In this document: positions 12,588-22,075 of the stretch, piece after piece
How the letters are laid out: each line of letters starts with the position of its first letter
Numbering within the stretch: the stretch's first letter is position 1
Assembly (NCBI RefSeq): GCF_024763615.1
Contig: NC_077224.1
Coordinates: 52,028,712-52,092,711, forward strand
Length of the DNA stretch: 64,000 bases
Direction: 5' to 3'
DNA from: Phlebotomus papatasi
Lineage: Eukaryota > Arthropoda > Insecta > Diptera > Psychodidae
The notes under the pieces: model-generated
What the model was told of the DNA's origin: nothing
Databases searched by the model: none
The model's input: the letters and a program-made list of their open reading frames with translations, nothing else
Program-made: the position numbers and the translations under genes

Positions 12588-12767
12588 TGTAGGATTTGGG
12601 AAAAGGGAATATCGAGGGAAAACTCTCCTTTTAATTTAATAAATGGTTTAATTCAGTACTATGTAACTTCATCACGTCTCCTCCCTTGAACAGAACTCTA
12701 TAATGTTATTTGTTCTACTGATCGGGTACTACGTTCCCAGTGAAATCATTCCAAATTCATTCCCACA
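12588..12767 (-). repeat. 3' LTR (180 bp)
   Basis: Identical by eye to 14254-14433 over its whole length. Read on the minus strand it begins TGTGGGAATG and ends AATCCTACA. It holds the last 13 codons of the internal frame. Confidence 0.92.
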
Positions 12768-13658
12768 CGGCCCTTCCTGACAATAAGTTGACCCCCGGAC
12801 AACTTCAGAGTCAATCCTCATTAAACTTTTATCATCATCAAGAGCAATCATCGAGTCTCCAACGTTGCATGGTGTTACAGCAATTCCCAAGCACGAAAAG
12901 ATCACTCCCCACTTCTTCTTTCGTCTTCTGTCCATTTTGGTAATGTTTAACGGTCTTGTGTCCTTTCGGTAGATTACTTGTCTTGTGTCCTTCCTTCTTG
13001 AAATATTCAAAATTTCTCCATTCTTTCGCCGTTTCGTCTTCAGCTGTATCTTCTTTGAGATGTCCTTACGCTCGCATCTTCTTTTTCTTGATCTCGTCTT
13101 CTTTGGTGAACATGAGGCGATGTCGTCTTCAACTTCTGCATGTAATTTTTCCACTACTTCAGACTCATATTCTTCGCATGGTATCAGTTTGATCCAATTC
13201 TCATCTTCAGAGTCATCTGTTTTCGTCATTTCCGTCTTATTAGTTTCATCTTCATACTCGTCGTAGACATCTTTAGCTTCATCTTCATAAACCAATTTCT
13301 CCTTATCATTCACATATTCGTCACATCGAATTTGCATAATCCAATTGTCATCATCAAAGATTTCTTCCTTCGTATTTTCCATATTTGGAGTTTCGTCTCC
13401 ATCCTTGTCCTGAACCAACATTTGAAGCATCCTTGGGACACCCTTTTCTTTATTGATCTTTAGTTCACTCTTCTGGAAATCAATTAAAGCTTCATCATGT
13501 TGTACAATGCGCAGTACAAGCTCTTCTTCTTTTCCATGACAAGACAAATTTCTCTTCACGCATTGATTGATAAGTCCTTTCTTCGTCAAAAAGTCCAATA
13601 ATTCGTCGTATTGCACAATTCGTCGTGCAAGATCCTTTTTCTTCCCATTGCAAGGCAA
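12729..13658 (-). CDS. Internal protein of the LTR element, SAP-like motifs, 309 codons
   Basis: This is the longest frame in the window. It begins at a TTG; the first in-frame ATG is at residue 77, and upstream the frame is closed by a TGA 15 codons before the TTG. A matching segment (LTKCGLVKR) is found just upstream in another frame, so the real start may have been lost by a frameshift. Residues 1-20 and 33-56 are two related units (LPCNGKKKDLARRIVQYDE and LSCHGKEEELVLRIVQHDE) with the GKKxxLxxRI core of SAP DNA/RNA-binding motifs. Two acidic units, NWIMQIRCDEY and NWIKLIPCEEY, follow at about residues 105-115 and 155-165, then a basic, nuclear-signal-like stretch at about 186-215. The last 13 codons lie in the LTR. 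Probably a nucleic-acid-binding, gag-like or acquired protein; the function is inferred. Confidence 0.55.
   Translation of the reverse strand: MPCNGKKKDLARRIVQYDELLDFLTKKGLINQCVKRNLSCHGKEEELVLRIVQHDEALIDFQKSELKINKEKGVPRMLQMLVQDKDGDETPNMENTKEEIFDDDNWIMQIRCDEYVNDKEKLVYEDEAKDVYDEYEDETNKTEMTKTDDSEDENWIKLIPCEEYESEVVEKLHAEVEDDIASCSPKKTRSRKRRCERKDISKKIQLKTKRRKNGEILNISRRKDTRQVIYRKDTRPLNITKMDRRRKKKWGVIFSCLGIAVTPCNVGDSMIALDDDKSLMRIDSEVVRGSTYCQEGPCGNEFGMISLGT
12768..12779 (-). other. Polypurine tract of the LTR element
   Basis: Read on the minus strand, AGGAAGGGCCG stands directly before the 3' LTR start TGTGGG. Its place and purine content fit a plus-strand primer, although the CC near the end is unusual. 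Confidence 0.5.
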
Positions 13659-13744
13659 ATTTCTCTTCTCACATTCTTTTCACAAGTCCACACTTGGTAA
13701 GGCAAGTAACCAATTCCTTAAAGCTTCTCATCTTTCGTCATTCG

Positions 13745-14056
13745 TTCTACAGTTATCGTCTTTCGTATTCTTGTAACTCTTTTGCAGTTACTATCCTTCG
13801 TCTTCTTGTATCTCTTCAGCAGATACCGTCTTTCGTCTTCTTGCAACTCTTTAGCAGTTACCGTCTTTCATCTTCTTGTAACTCTTCAGCAGTTGCCGTC
13901 TTTCGTCTTCGTAACTCTTCCGCAGTTACGGTCTTTCGTCTTCTTGTAACTCTTCAGCAGTTAGTATCCTTCGTCTTCTTGTACCTCTTCAGTAGATACC
14001 GTCTTTCGTCTTCTTGCAACTCTTCAGCAGTTGCCGTCTTTCGTCTTCGTAACTCT
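13745..14056 (-). repeat. 35-bp tandem repeat inside the LTR element
   Basis: About nine units built on cgtctttcgtcttcttgtaa plus ctcttcagcagttac, lengths 33-36. Some units lack the tct near the middle, and variants ending in gatac or gttgc recur in order, suggesting a higher-order duplication. Because 35 is not a multiple of three, successive units are read in rotating frames on either strand, which argues against a coding role. The plus-strand 226-codon frame here (13625-14305) is a by-product. Confidence 0.8.
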
Positions 14057-14235
14057 TCATTCTCACTTCTTGTGCTTTTGCACCGTCTTTTCACCTATAA
14101 TTGTTCTTTTTACGTCTTCTACTTCATATCACGTCATTTCTTTAATATTTCATCGTTTTTCTCCACTCATTTTTTTTATCGGCCTCCTCAAAATTCCACG
14201 TCTCTTTTTATTTTTCCCAGCAATATTCTACCCCC

Positions 14236-14253
14236 ATCCCGGTTGAGCCCCCA
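14236..14253 (-). other. Primer-binding site, tRNA-Pro-like
   Basis: On the minus strand the 18 bases directly after the 5' LTR read TGGGGGCTCAACCGGGAT. This matches the complement of an animal tRNA-Pro 3' end (TGGGGGCTCGTCCGGGAT) at 16 of 18 positions. There is no gap between LTR and site. It fixes the element's orientation. Confidence 0.8.
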
Positions 14254-14433
14254 TGTAGGATTTGGGAAAAGGGAATATCGAGGGAAAACTCTCCTTTTAA
14301 TTTAATAAATGGTTTAATTCAGTACTATGTAACTTCATCACGTCTCCTCCCTTGAACAGAACTCTATAATGTTATTTGTTCTACTGATCGGGTACTACGT
14401 TCCCAGTGAAATCATTCCAAATTCATTCCCACA
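14254..14433 (-). repeat. 5' LTR (180 bp)
   Basis: Identical by eye to 12588-12767. On the minus strand it contains GATCAGTAG, an insect-type TCAGT initiator, and an ATTAAA polyadenylation-like signal further on, so it could start and end a short transcript. Confidence 0.9.
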
Positions 14434-14475
14434 TATATTTAGAATAAAGAGTGGTTTCTGCCCCGGTCTCCCCTA

Positions 14476-15340
14476 TTCATTATACTTAAGGAAGTTTAGT
14501 TTAATTTTTAGTGGGTTTGACTCCTCAAAATGATACTCAAAATGATTGACTCATTTATTAATCCCTCTTGACTGATTCCTGGTAATATACTATTATTTGA
14601 CAGTAAGAAAATGACCTAACTTGGCCGAAATACCTAAAGGGGCGGGACGTAAATTATATTTGGGCGGATTTTATCCTAAAAAGCACATACTGATATTGCA
14701 ATAGTATTTGGTATTCGCAATAATTTTTAATATTTAAAACAGATAAATTTCTACGTAAATGTGTCTGGCAGACATTAATCCTGCTACACACGTCAAAAAT
14801 GCCTTAAGTTGATCATCAGAGTTTGGTACACTGGAACAAGAGGTTTATCAATTTCTCTTACCTTTACCATCTTGTGATTTTGATTTAAAACAGCAGTGAG
14901 ATTCAAATGAGTTATTTAGCAACTTACTGATCTGGACTCACGAAAAATGGGTAACCTCTTGGCTAAAAAACCCACGCGAAAAGGCGTAACAGAGATGGCA
15001 CAAAGTGATGGGATGTTTGGTAAGATTTTGGTCTGAGATACATGCTAAGTGGATGATTTTCCTCGTTTGGTGCTACAACAGCAAACACAGTGGCTACTTA
15101 CATTGATATATCTCATCTTTCCTCTCCTGGGCTCACCTGCTTCTTGGCCAATCGGGCTTAACTTGAATTTCATGCATTAAATGCACATAATATTTCTGCT
15201 AGACATAAATTGTTACTTCTTTGAGCAAACTGAGAATCTTTTATAAAGCAATAATGTCACAATCTGCATAAAGTATCTCTGCGAGCGGAGGTTACGTGCA
15301 TGATGAGCATCCGTGATAAGACTTCCCACTGATTGATACG
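14476..15340. other. Spacer, no gene seen
   Basis: No terminal repeats or protein-like frames recognised. Confidence 0.4.
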
Positions 15341-15415
15341 CGCCACCGCAATAAAACCCCAACTTCTCTTGCACTAATATACTCAGACTTTGGAGGATAT
15401 TTGCAGATAATTCTT

Positions 15416-15631
15416 ATGAAGAAGTCACGAAAAGATCATCAAATTATCTCCTTAATTTTACGTTATTGTGCATTATTTCTTTTTTTTTGTTTTTCTTCAT
15501 TGTGCAACGCACTTTCCGCTCATGGAGTTGAGGGATTATTTCTGACTATCTTCATCACACGTTTACTTACAGCTTTACTACATTCTTTATCAATTTTAAA
15601 TAAATTATTTAATTTAAAGAGAAAACTATGA
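15416..15631 (+). CDS. Small ORF with signal-peptide-like start, 71 codons
   Basis: The ATG opens a frame with a charged start (MKKSRKDHQ), a hydrophobic run at about residues 11-34 (LILRYCALFLFFCFSS) and an ALSA stretch that would suit signal-peptidase cleavage, then a short second hydrophobic part and a basic tail. Upstream, ataaaac (15351) and tcagac (15383, A at 15385) stand at roughly TATA and initiator spacing. It could be a tiny secreted or membrane protein, a first exon, or chance. No homologue is recognised. Confidence 0.22.
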   Translation: MKKSRKDHQIISLILRYCALFLFFCFSSLCNALSAHGVEGLFLTIFITRLLTALLHSLSILNKLFNLKRKL

Positions 15632-15817
15632 TAACTCAGCATAACTCAGCATTTGTTTTAAAAACAATTTCTTAAATTATTCTTTAGATTTACAACACCT
15701 AAATCCCGTATCTCGATATCTAAATCAATCATCAAGAAATCAAAACGTACAATCCTAAATAAAACATAAATTTACTCCATTTCTTTATTTATCTTATAAC
15801 TCCCTAAAAACTCATTA

Positions 15818-16012
15818 AAGCGATCTTCAGTAGAGGTTTTGTGCAGTTCTTCAAAAACTCAAAATCTAAATAACAAGTAATTGTTTTATAAAATCTTGTG
15901 AAACCCATACTCTTAAAACCCTGTCTTGAAACATTCTTTTTCAAAAAATCTTGAGTGATAAATATTTAGATAAGTTAAGTCATAAAGCTAAATCTTATGT
16001 CTAAAGTCCGTA
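15818..16012. repeat. Degraded copy of the GGGCTTCAGACT family
   Basis: Left part cttcagtagaggtttt and right part gtctaaagtccgta resemble the ends of the copies at 28250-28450 and 30839-31040, and the inner part shares aaatctaaataacaag with the 30839 copy. It abuts the MITE at 16013. Confidence 0.4.
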
Positions 16013-16227
16013 GAGGGACGTGGGGCACATTTGTATGTGAGAAAGCTTTGAAATTGGGATTTTCCAGCGATTTTTAAATAAAGTTGAGCTCCATTATAAT
16101 ATAATTTAGCTGCACGAAAAGATTCAGAAGCCAAATTACATTATGATATTGGTCAGTTTCATTTAAAAATAAGAGAAAAATCCCAATTCCAAAACTGCCC
16201 TACATTCAAAGGTGCCTTACTTGCCCC
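16013..16227. mobile_element. TA-flanked MITE, GGGGCACCTTTG family, copy 1
   Basis: Left gagggacgtggggcacattt after TA; right caaaggtgccttacttgccc before C and TA. A second copy is at 28989-29199; both share a core with attatgatattggtcagtt-like sequence and gagaaaaatcccaattc. Confidence 0.7.
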
Positions 16228-16384
16228 TATAACCGTAAGATGTACGGACTTGAAATCCTCTTAACCTCTAGCAGAATTGGTGCAATTGATGGATAGTTGC
16301 AACAGATTGAGCAGTATTTTAACAAAAAAAAATATTAGCAAAAATGCCAGTATTTAAACAATATGGAAAATCTAAAAATTGTTA

Positions 16385-17315
16385 GGGGAGACCGGGGTAC
16401 AATTAGCCAGGGGCAGAAGTAGACAGTGGATTTTTCTCGGTTCCCTTAAAATATACCTTGAGCAAAGTATTTTTTAATGAAAGTAGGAACACATCCCCAT
16501 ATTCCCAGAAATATTTATAAGTCTGATCCTGTTGTCCTACAATTTAGAAGCATTTTTATAAAATGGGTATAAAACTACAGTTTTGATGTTTCAGTTTTTG
16601 GACCAGCATTTGGTTTTCTGAGTTTCTAGTCAAGATTTCATAGTTTTACCTCGTTTCTGGTTTTATAAACCTAATTCAAAAAATATTTTTCACTTGGACA
16701 ATAATTATCCATTTTTTTATATAAGATGAAAAACACTAAAACAGCCCTCGGGGCAGTTGTAGCCGCTCTTCCGTGGCCGGATAAAACCATAAATGATTTT
16801 TCACTAATACATGGATAATTGTTAGATGAAAGAGTACTATTGATATTCCAAGCAATATTGCCATTCGGATGAAAAATTTGTGAAATAGATTTTTTCAGGA
16901 TATTTTCATCAATTTTGTCGCAATTACAAAAATGTCATAAAAAAGTCGGCTAAAGTCTTTTTCATTAGGTTTAAGTTGCATATTTAGTATCAGTGGGCTT
17001 CAGTGGATCAAGTGAAATAACACTTGGTATTTCCAGTTATAAAATTTCGTCTGGAAAACTGGTGGCAAATAGCACCCCGAAAGTGGCTAAATCTACCCAG
17101 GCCGGGGCAGGTGCAGCCAATGTGTCATACTTTTTTCATTATCCTCTCTAGAAAGAGCCAAGGATTTGAGAGCTCTGAACTATACGGTTTTATACAGCCA
17201 ATATCTTAATGCTACTTATGAAACATAAAAACATTAGACAAACTTTATCATTTTTTCACAAATCATGCGCGAAAAAAAAGCTTCATTTGCTGGCTAATTC
17301 TACCCCTGTCTCCCC
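16385..17315. mobile_element. TA-flanked element, GGGGAGACCGGGG ends, 931 bp
   Basis: Left ggggagaccggggtacaatt then agccagg; right ctggctaattctacccctgt then ctcccc; TA on both sides (16383-16384, 17316-17317). Internal stretches such as ggggcagttgtagcc and ggccggggcaggtgcagcc repeat the subterminal theme, which suggests growth from smaller units. No transposase-like frame was recognised. Confidence 0.75.
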
Positions 17316-17317
17316 TA

Positions 17318-18150
17318 TAGGCTAAAAATAAAAAAAATATAATAGGCATATGAAAAATTGAGAAAACATTTTTTATTTTTCATCTTCAGTTTGATCGAAA
17401 AGGATTTCAGATCACTATTTTTTTTTGCCAACTGAAAGGGAATATTTAAATTTACTAAAATTGAATGCTTTAAAATAATTTGAATTATTTACTAATTTGA
17501 TTTTTTTCTGATCATCTAATAATTTACTAACTTCAATTCAATTTTGAAGTTTATTTCATGCCTAAAGGATACAATGTTTCCTAAGTATAAGGCTATATAT
17601 AACTTAAAATGCTTTCCTTTTGTATTAATCAATGTTGAAGAAAGTTACAGATGTAAGACAACATATTTATGTACTCTTCCTTTTTCTAAAACTTGCATGA
17701 TAATTTCACAGCACTCAAAGTTCCAAACCTAAACTGATTACTGTTCAAATTTAATTTTTTATAAATCAAATTATTTTTTAATATTTATATAGTGCCATTA
17801 TGATTTCATCTTTAATTTTGATCATGATAATAGAGTAATAACATTAAAAAGAATATTCATTTTTATGCATGAGATTTTGTTGCTAAATCAATTTTTATAT
17901 GGACCAAATCACTAAATTCTTGTTCCGGTATCAAATCCGGGAATTTTTAACTGACTCATATTTTAAAATTGAGATTGCTCTTCGCTGATTTTCCACGCAA
18001 TATCATCCAAATTATTCAACTACATCATCCTCGTTGGATTTTGATCCGCAATGTGACAAAAAGTGTCATATTTTTTTGCTACTAGAACTTCTGGAATTCC
18101 ATTGATAGCTTTTTCGTCGAAATCTTTGACAAGGTCGTTGAATTTTATCT
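17318..18150. other. AT-rich spacer
   Basis: Very AT-rich, no gene recognised. Confidence 0.45.
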
Positions 18151-18154
18151 ATAG

Positions 18155-18468
18155 ATGTGGGTGTGGTAGAGAAAAATGTGCTTTCGATGAAAAGTGTGTA
18201 CTGTGCGGAAAAGTCTTTCTGTGGAGGTGCTCTTTGCAAATGCCACTCAAGTGCGGTGAAGTGCGTCAATTAACGATGCCGTCTAGCTTCCCTGAGCCAA
18301 TAAAAGAGCCACTTGTGCCATCAATCAGCGATGTAACGAGCCCTGAGCACATATCGTGGCATATAGTGAAAAGCATCAAGTTGGTGTTAGATGTGCCGTA
18401 TGAGTGTGAGCAAGAGGTGGCTTCCTCACCAATGTTAATACTGAAGCGAAACTATATGGCTACCACAG
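18155..18468 (+). CDS. Candidate internal exon, cysteine-rich, unidentified
   Basis: A frame of 157 codons (18063-18536) has no ATG start but carries a splice-acceptor-like tatctatag ending at 18154 and a donor-like ccacag|gtatat at 18468. The residues start with a cysteine-rich patch (CGCGREKCAFDEKCVLCGK) that resembles a metal-binding knuckle, followed by PEPIKEPLVPSISDVTSPEH. Composition is less AT-biased than around it. I recognise no family, and no partner exon was found. Confidence 0.22.
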
Positions 18469-19954
18469 GTATATCACCCAATCAACAGCATACCAGACCC
18501 ATTGGAATCTATGGCTGTGTGCAGTCGATGAGATGATCATCGGAGCTTAATAGATTCAGACTGGAAATTAGCGTCCACGATCACACTGGAAGAGGTCTCT
18601 CTCCTACTTGCTGCGTGGAATTTTTAAATACCAAATTACAATAAATTTTATACATGGGTAGATCTGAGGGAGGGAGAACACTATGCATTTTCTGTTAGCT
18701 CTTTATACTTATCATTCGAGGAGCGATTAGAAAATTTTATAGACGAAGCTCTCGGATTGGTCATGGAATGAGGAGGCGGCCTGTACAAAATAAACCAAGG
18801 TGGGGGCATGTGAATTTATTGGAAAATTATGATGAGCACGAGGTGATAAGGCACCATCTCATTAACATACACCTAAGAAAATCAACACCGTTTACAGTCT
18901 ATGTTATTGTTCGTCGTCACAATTGATGATTCTCTTGCAAATGGGGGGCCTTCTCGCATCAATGAGAACGTGGGAGTTTCGCACTAAAGATGCCATATAA
19001 TCGATTCCCTTCTGAAAGGATCCTATTCATCTTCCAAAATCTCACACTCTTGTGACAATCTCAGTTAGTAGCAACAGTTCAGTAGTGGGATGTGCAAGAT
19101 GCAATTAAAATAATGTAGTCAAAAAGTTGTCTGTTGATAGAGCAAAAAAAAACGCAGATTCTGATCTCCCGTCGCTCTGACAAACATATCCAATCTTGTC
19201 CGTCAAATTTCAATCGATACACCATTTATCATAAGTCAGAGGGGGGAAAATTGATATGATCATTATGAGTATTATTGTTTGAGTTTGAAATACATATTTA
19301 TTATATTTCATCTGTTGGGAGTGGCAGTAGCTCTTTCTTCAAGTCGTGTACTGTGCAAGTGCCCAGACAAAGACTTCCACAGTATAAGAAAATACTCATT
19401 GATCACGTTCGCATCACCCCTCACCATGGATTTTATTAATTTGTGTCATGCAGCAGCAATAATAATAATAAAAGAATAAGAAAAAAAGACTGCAATTGAC
19501 AGGGAGGTTGATCGAAGGAGGAAGGCAACTTAAAAGAGATTGAAGTGGTGAGAAGAAAAAAAGTGTCACGAATTCATCTTCCCTGCAGGGCGATGGACTA
19601 CCGCATAAGTGGCCACAAATGCGAAAATAAACTTTGATGGGTAATTCACAAAAAGGGCTACAGGAGGGATCCCCATGGATGCAATTCAATTATAGAGACA
19701 GAACCCACAATTATCCGTCATCCAGGTTAACGATTGCAATTTAAAACGATTGTGATGCCCCACGATCAATGTGATCGCAATTGATTGGGTTCACGCACAG
19801 GCAATAAGAAGTGAAAAATTCCACCATGACTTCAGTAACAGCACAGAGAGAGCAAAATCAGCTCAAAGATTGCATAATTGAAAATTGCATCGGGCGTGTG
19901 TTGACATGAAGGGAAATTCAAGGGGTAAGTCATAAGGGAGATGAGTGTCCTGTG
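18469..19954. other. Moderate-GC spacer, no gene called
   Basis: Single-copy looking DNA, possibly regulatory. A 66-codon frame at 19279 looks like a signal peptide but starts at TTG with no usable ATG upstream. Confidence 0.35.
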
Positions 19955-20180
19955 GGGGAATTCTGTAGCGATATGACAATGTCATATGGTAAATTTTCAT
20001 GGTAAATTCGTGAGTAGGACAACATGAAAGTCCAGTGAGCATCGAATGGTCATTGCAAGAAGCTTTATAAATTTCTTAGTAATTTTGATATGAATCTGAT
20101 TTGCGATTAATTTTCCCGAATATGCCACGAACATTATTAAATTTGTCATATGACATTGTCATACTGATACAGAATTCCCC
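19955..20180. mobile_element. TA-flanked MITE, GGGGAATTCTGTA type
   Basis: Left ggggaattctgtagcgatat then gacaatgtcatat; right atatgacattgtcatactga then tacagaattcccc and TA. About 226 bp, one copy in the window. The left TA has become TG. Confidence 0.75.
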
Positions 20181-20792
20181 TACTGGAAAGTGAAAAGAAA
20201 TAAGAAGAGGCTATGTACACCTGGGTCTAACGGCTAGCTCTCTAAAGACGTAAATGTTTTTATTGATCGAAAATCACTAATAAAAATAAAACCGCTAAAT
20301 AATATCAGTGAAACGTCGTTCTAAAATACTGCACATTCCTTACTTAACAAATCCTTCAATTTCGAAGTAATTAACTTATTGTCTTAGTTTTAATAAGTTG
20401 TAAAATATGATACTATTTACTAATTGTTTAAAAAAAATGAGACAAAAACTAAATAACGTGTAGCGAAAGTAGAACACTATAACCAAGTCTAAACGGTAAG
20501 TGCTTCACTAAGGCATTTGTATATTTCCAAGAAGTTGTGAACTTAGCATTGGTCCTTCGAGCCGAATCGTATAGAAATTTCCAATAGTTGTTTAACCATT
20601 TCAATCATTTTCCAAGCTGTGGCGAGGGGATTTGCTAACACTCAAGCGTATATACAAAACTTTAAAACGGTTTTTTCCTCTTTTTCATTTTTAATATACT
20701 CTTAAATTAGTGCGAAAGATAAAAAAAATGTTGTCCGTTAATCTGTTCGGAAATTAAGTAGTTCAAAGTTAGAAACCTTTTTTCGTATAGTA

Positions 20793-21000
20793 GGGTAAGA
20801 TGGGGTAATTTGGAATCGTGTCTAATTTAGAATTTTGAGACTTTCTGACAGTTTTATATGGCAAAAAAAAAACAATGAAGAAGTCTCTCGAATGTGAAGT
20901 TTTATACTTCTTCATTTTTTTTTTCATTTTGACCATCTAAAACTCTGAGAAAATCTCAAATATCCAAAATAGACATGATTCCAAATTACTCCACTCTGTG
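20793..21000. mobile_element. TA-flanked MITE, GGGTAAGATGGGG type
   Basis: Left gggtaagatggggtaatttg then gaatcgtg; right catgattccaaattactcca, with a worn end. The inner arms (attttgagactttctgaca / ctctgagaaaatctcaaat) also pair loosely. Confidence 0.65.
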
Positions 21001-21129
21001 TTAAATTCAAATTTTTGTACCAAAAATGTACTTTATTGTACTCGGAAGGAGTATCGATTTCACGATTTTATTAATTTAACTACTGAAAATTTTTTCACAT
21101 TTTTTCTATCAGACAAATTTACAATCTAC

Positions 21130-22075
21130 ACATTTCCCGCTGGTATGCCAGGGCTATGACAAGACCAGTGGTCTATTTATTATCCTGTTATAGGTTATTA
21201 TAGTACTTCTTGATGACTATTTAACCAAAGGCCTTTCTATCCAATTTCAGAGTACAGGATCGCTAGGTCAGTGCGTAAACGGTTATGAAATCTTTTGGGT
21301 TATTGACAATGAAGTAAGATTGTTATTGATAATGAAGTAACTCGAGAGGCCCTAACAAAAAACATCTCACTGCTCTAACCGCTATCCCATCGGCTGATCT
21401 ATACTTTTGGCTGAGCAAGGGAGTGTGGTTGAGGGCAATCTTTTCTGTACCCTAGAGTAAAATCCGAAAAATGGTGAACAGGAGGTCATTACAGGCCTCT
21501 GGGTAGTGACCGTTTAGCGGAAGGACCTTCATGCCTTACCCTAGACAGGTGTTGTAGTGAGACTACTGACATGCTGGGTAAAGGACTTGAAACCTTCGGG
21601 AGCTGAAAGAGGACTCCCAATGGTCTGCTACTCCGAGTGTTCTCTGATCTGTGACCAGTCCAGGTTAAACTGGTAGACCGTGATAAGTGCCCACCAATGG
21701 TCTCCGCCGTTGGAAGCCCATATTGAGGAAGGAATCGGCCGGGTTGTTGGTTTCGTTGAGATGGTAGATACTGAATTGTGGTCTTTGACAGTTATTTATT
21801 GAAAAAGAGTTGTTTGAAGGCTAGATTTCTCGATGCGAGGGTTGTCCGCCTATTCTGGTGGACTGGTGAATTATTATGATCAGGGTGGTGCATTATCTAG
21901 AGCTCTTTATATCAAAGACAGGCCTGTGTTCTCCGGTCGATGCGCGAAAGACAAATAGTAGAGTTGTAACCCAGAGCATCTCGAATAAGCGCGTTCACCA
22001 AACCAACAATTACTTCTTAGAAGTCAACTCGGCACAAAAAGGAGTGAAGTCCAAAGTACAAGATACTTTGCATTA
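21130..22075 (+). other. GC-richer island, possible old retroelement piece
   Basis: About 900 bases with clearly higher GC than the flanks (for example ggcctctgggtagtgaccg, ggtctccgccgttggaagcc). Frames are short and broken on both strands. Its composition recalls the untranslated part of a retroelement or a noncoding RNA gene, but no diagnostic motif supports either. Confidence 0.35.

Larger units (their letters stand above)
12588..14433 (-). mobile_element. Non-autonomous LTR retrotransposon, complete
   Basis: An 1846-bp element bounded by two 180-bp direct repeats that start TGTAGG and end CCCACA on the plus strand (TG...CA). It is flanked by TATA duplications (12584-12587 and 14434-14437). 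It runs on the minus strand: the primer-binding site lies directly after the LTR at 14254-14433 and a purine tract directly before the LTR at 12588-12767. The interior has a 35-bp tandem repeat and one long frame; no protease, reverse transcriptase, RNase H or integrase is present. By eye the LTRs are identical, so insertion is recent. It sits at the right edge of a pogo-type element. Confidence 0.92.
11418..14473. mobile_element. Outer MITE split by two younger elements
   Basis: Left end ggggaaaccggagtaaagtt after TA (11416-11417); right end tttctgccccggtctcccc before TA (14474-14475). Removing the pogo-type element and the LTR element leaves about 150 bp. The ends resemble those at 16385-17315 and 48044-48367, which also carry a ggctaat-like motif next to the terminus. 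Confidence 0.7.

Noticed and set aside
13625..14305. 226-codon plus-strand frame
   Set aside because: It is antisense to the LTR element, runs through the 35-bp repeat, enters the LTR and has low-complexity serine/phenylalanine-rich composition.
19279..19479. Signal-peptide-like frame of 66 codons
   Set aside because: The first codon is TTG, an in-frame stop lies just upstream, and no ATG precedes the hydrophobic part.
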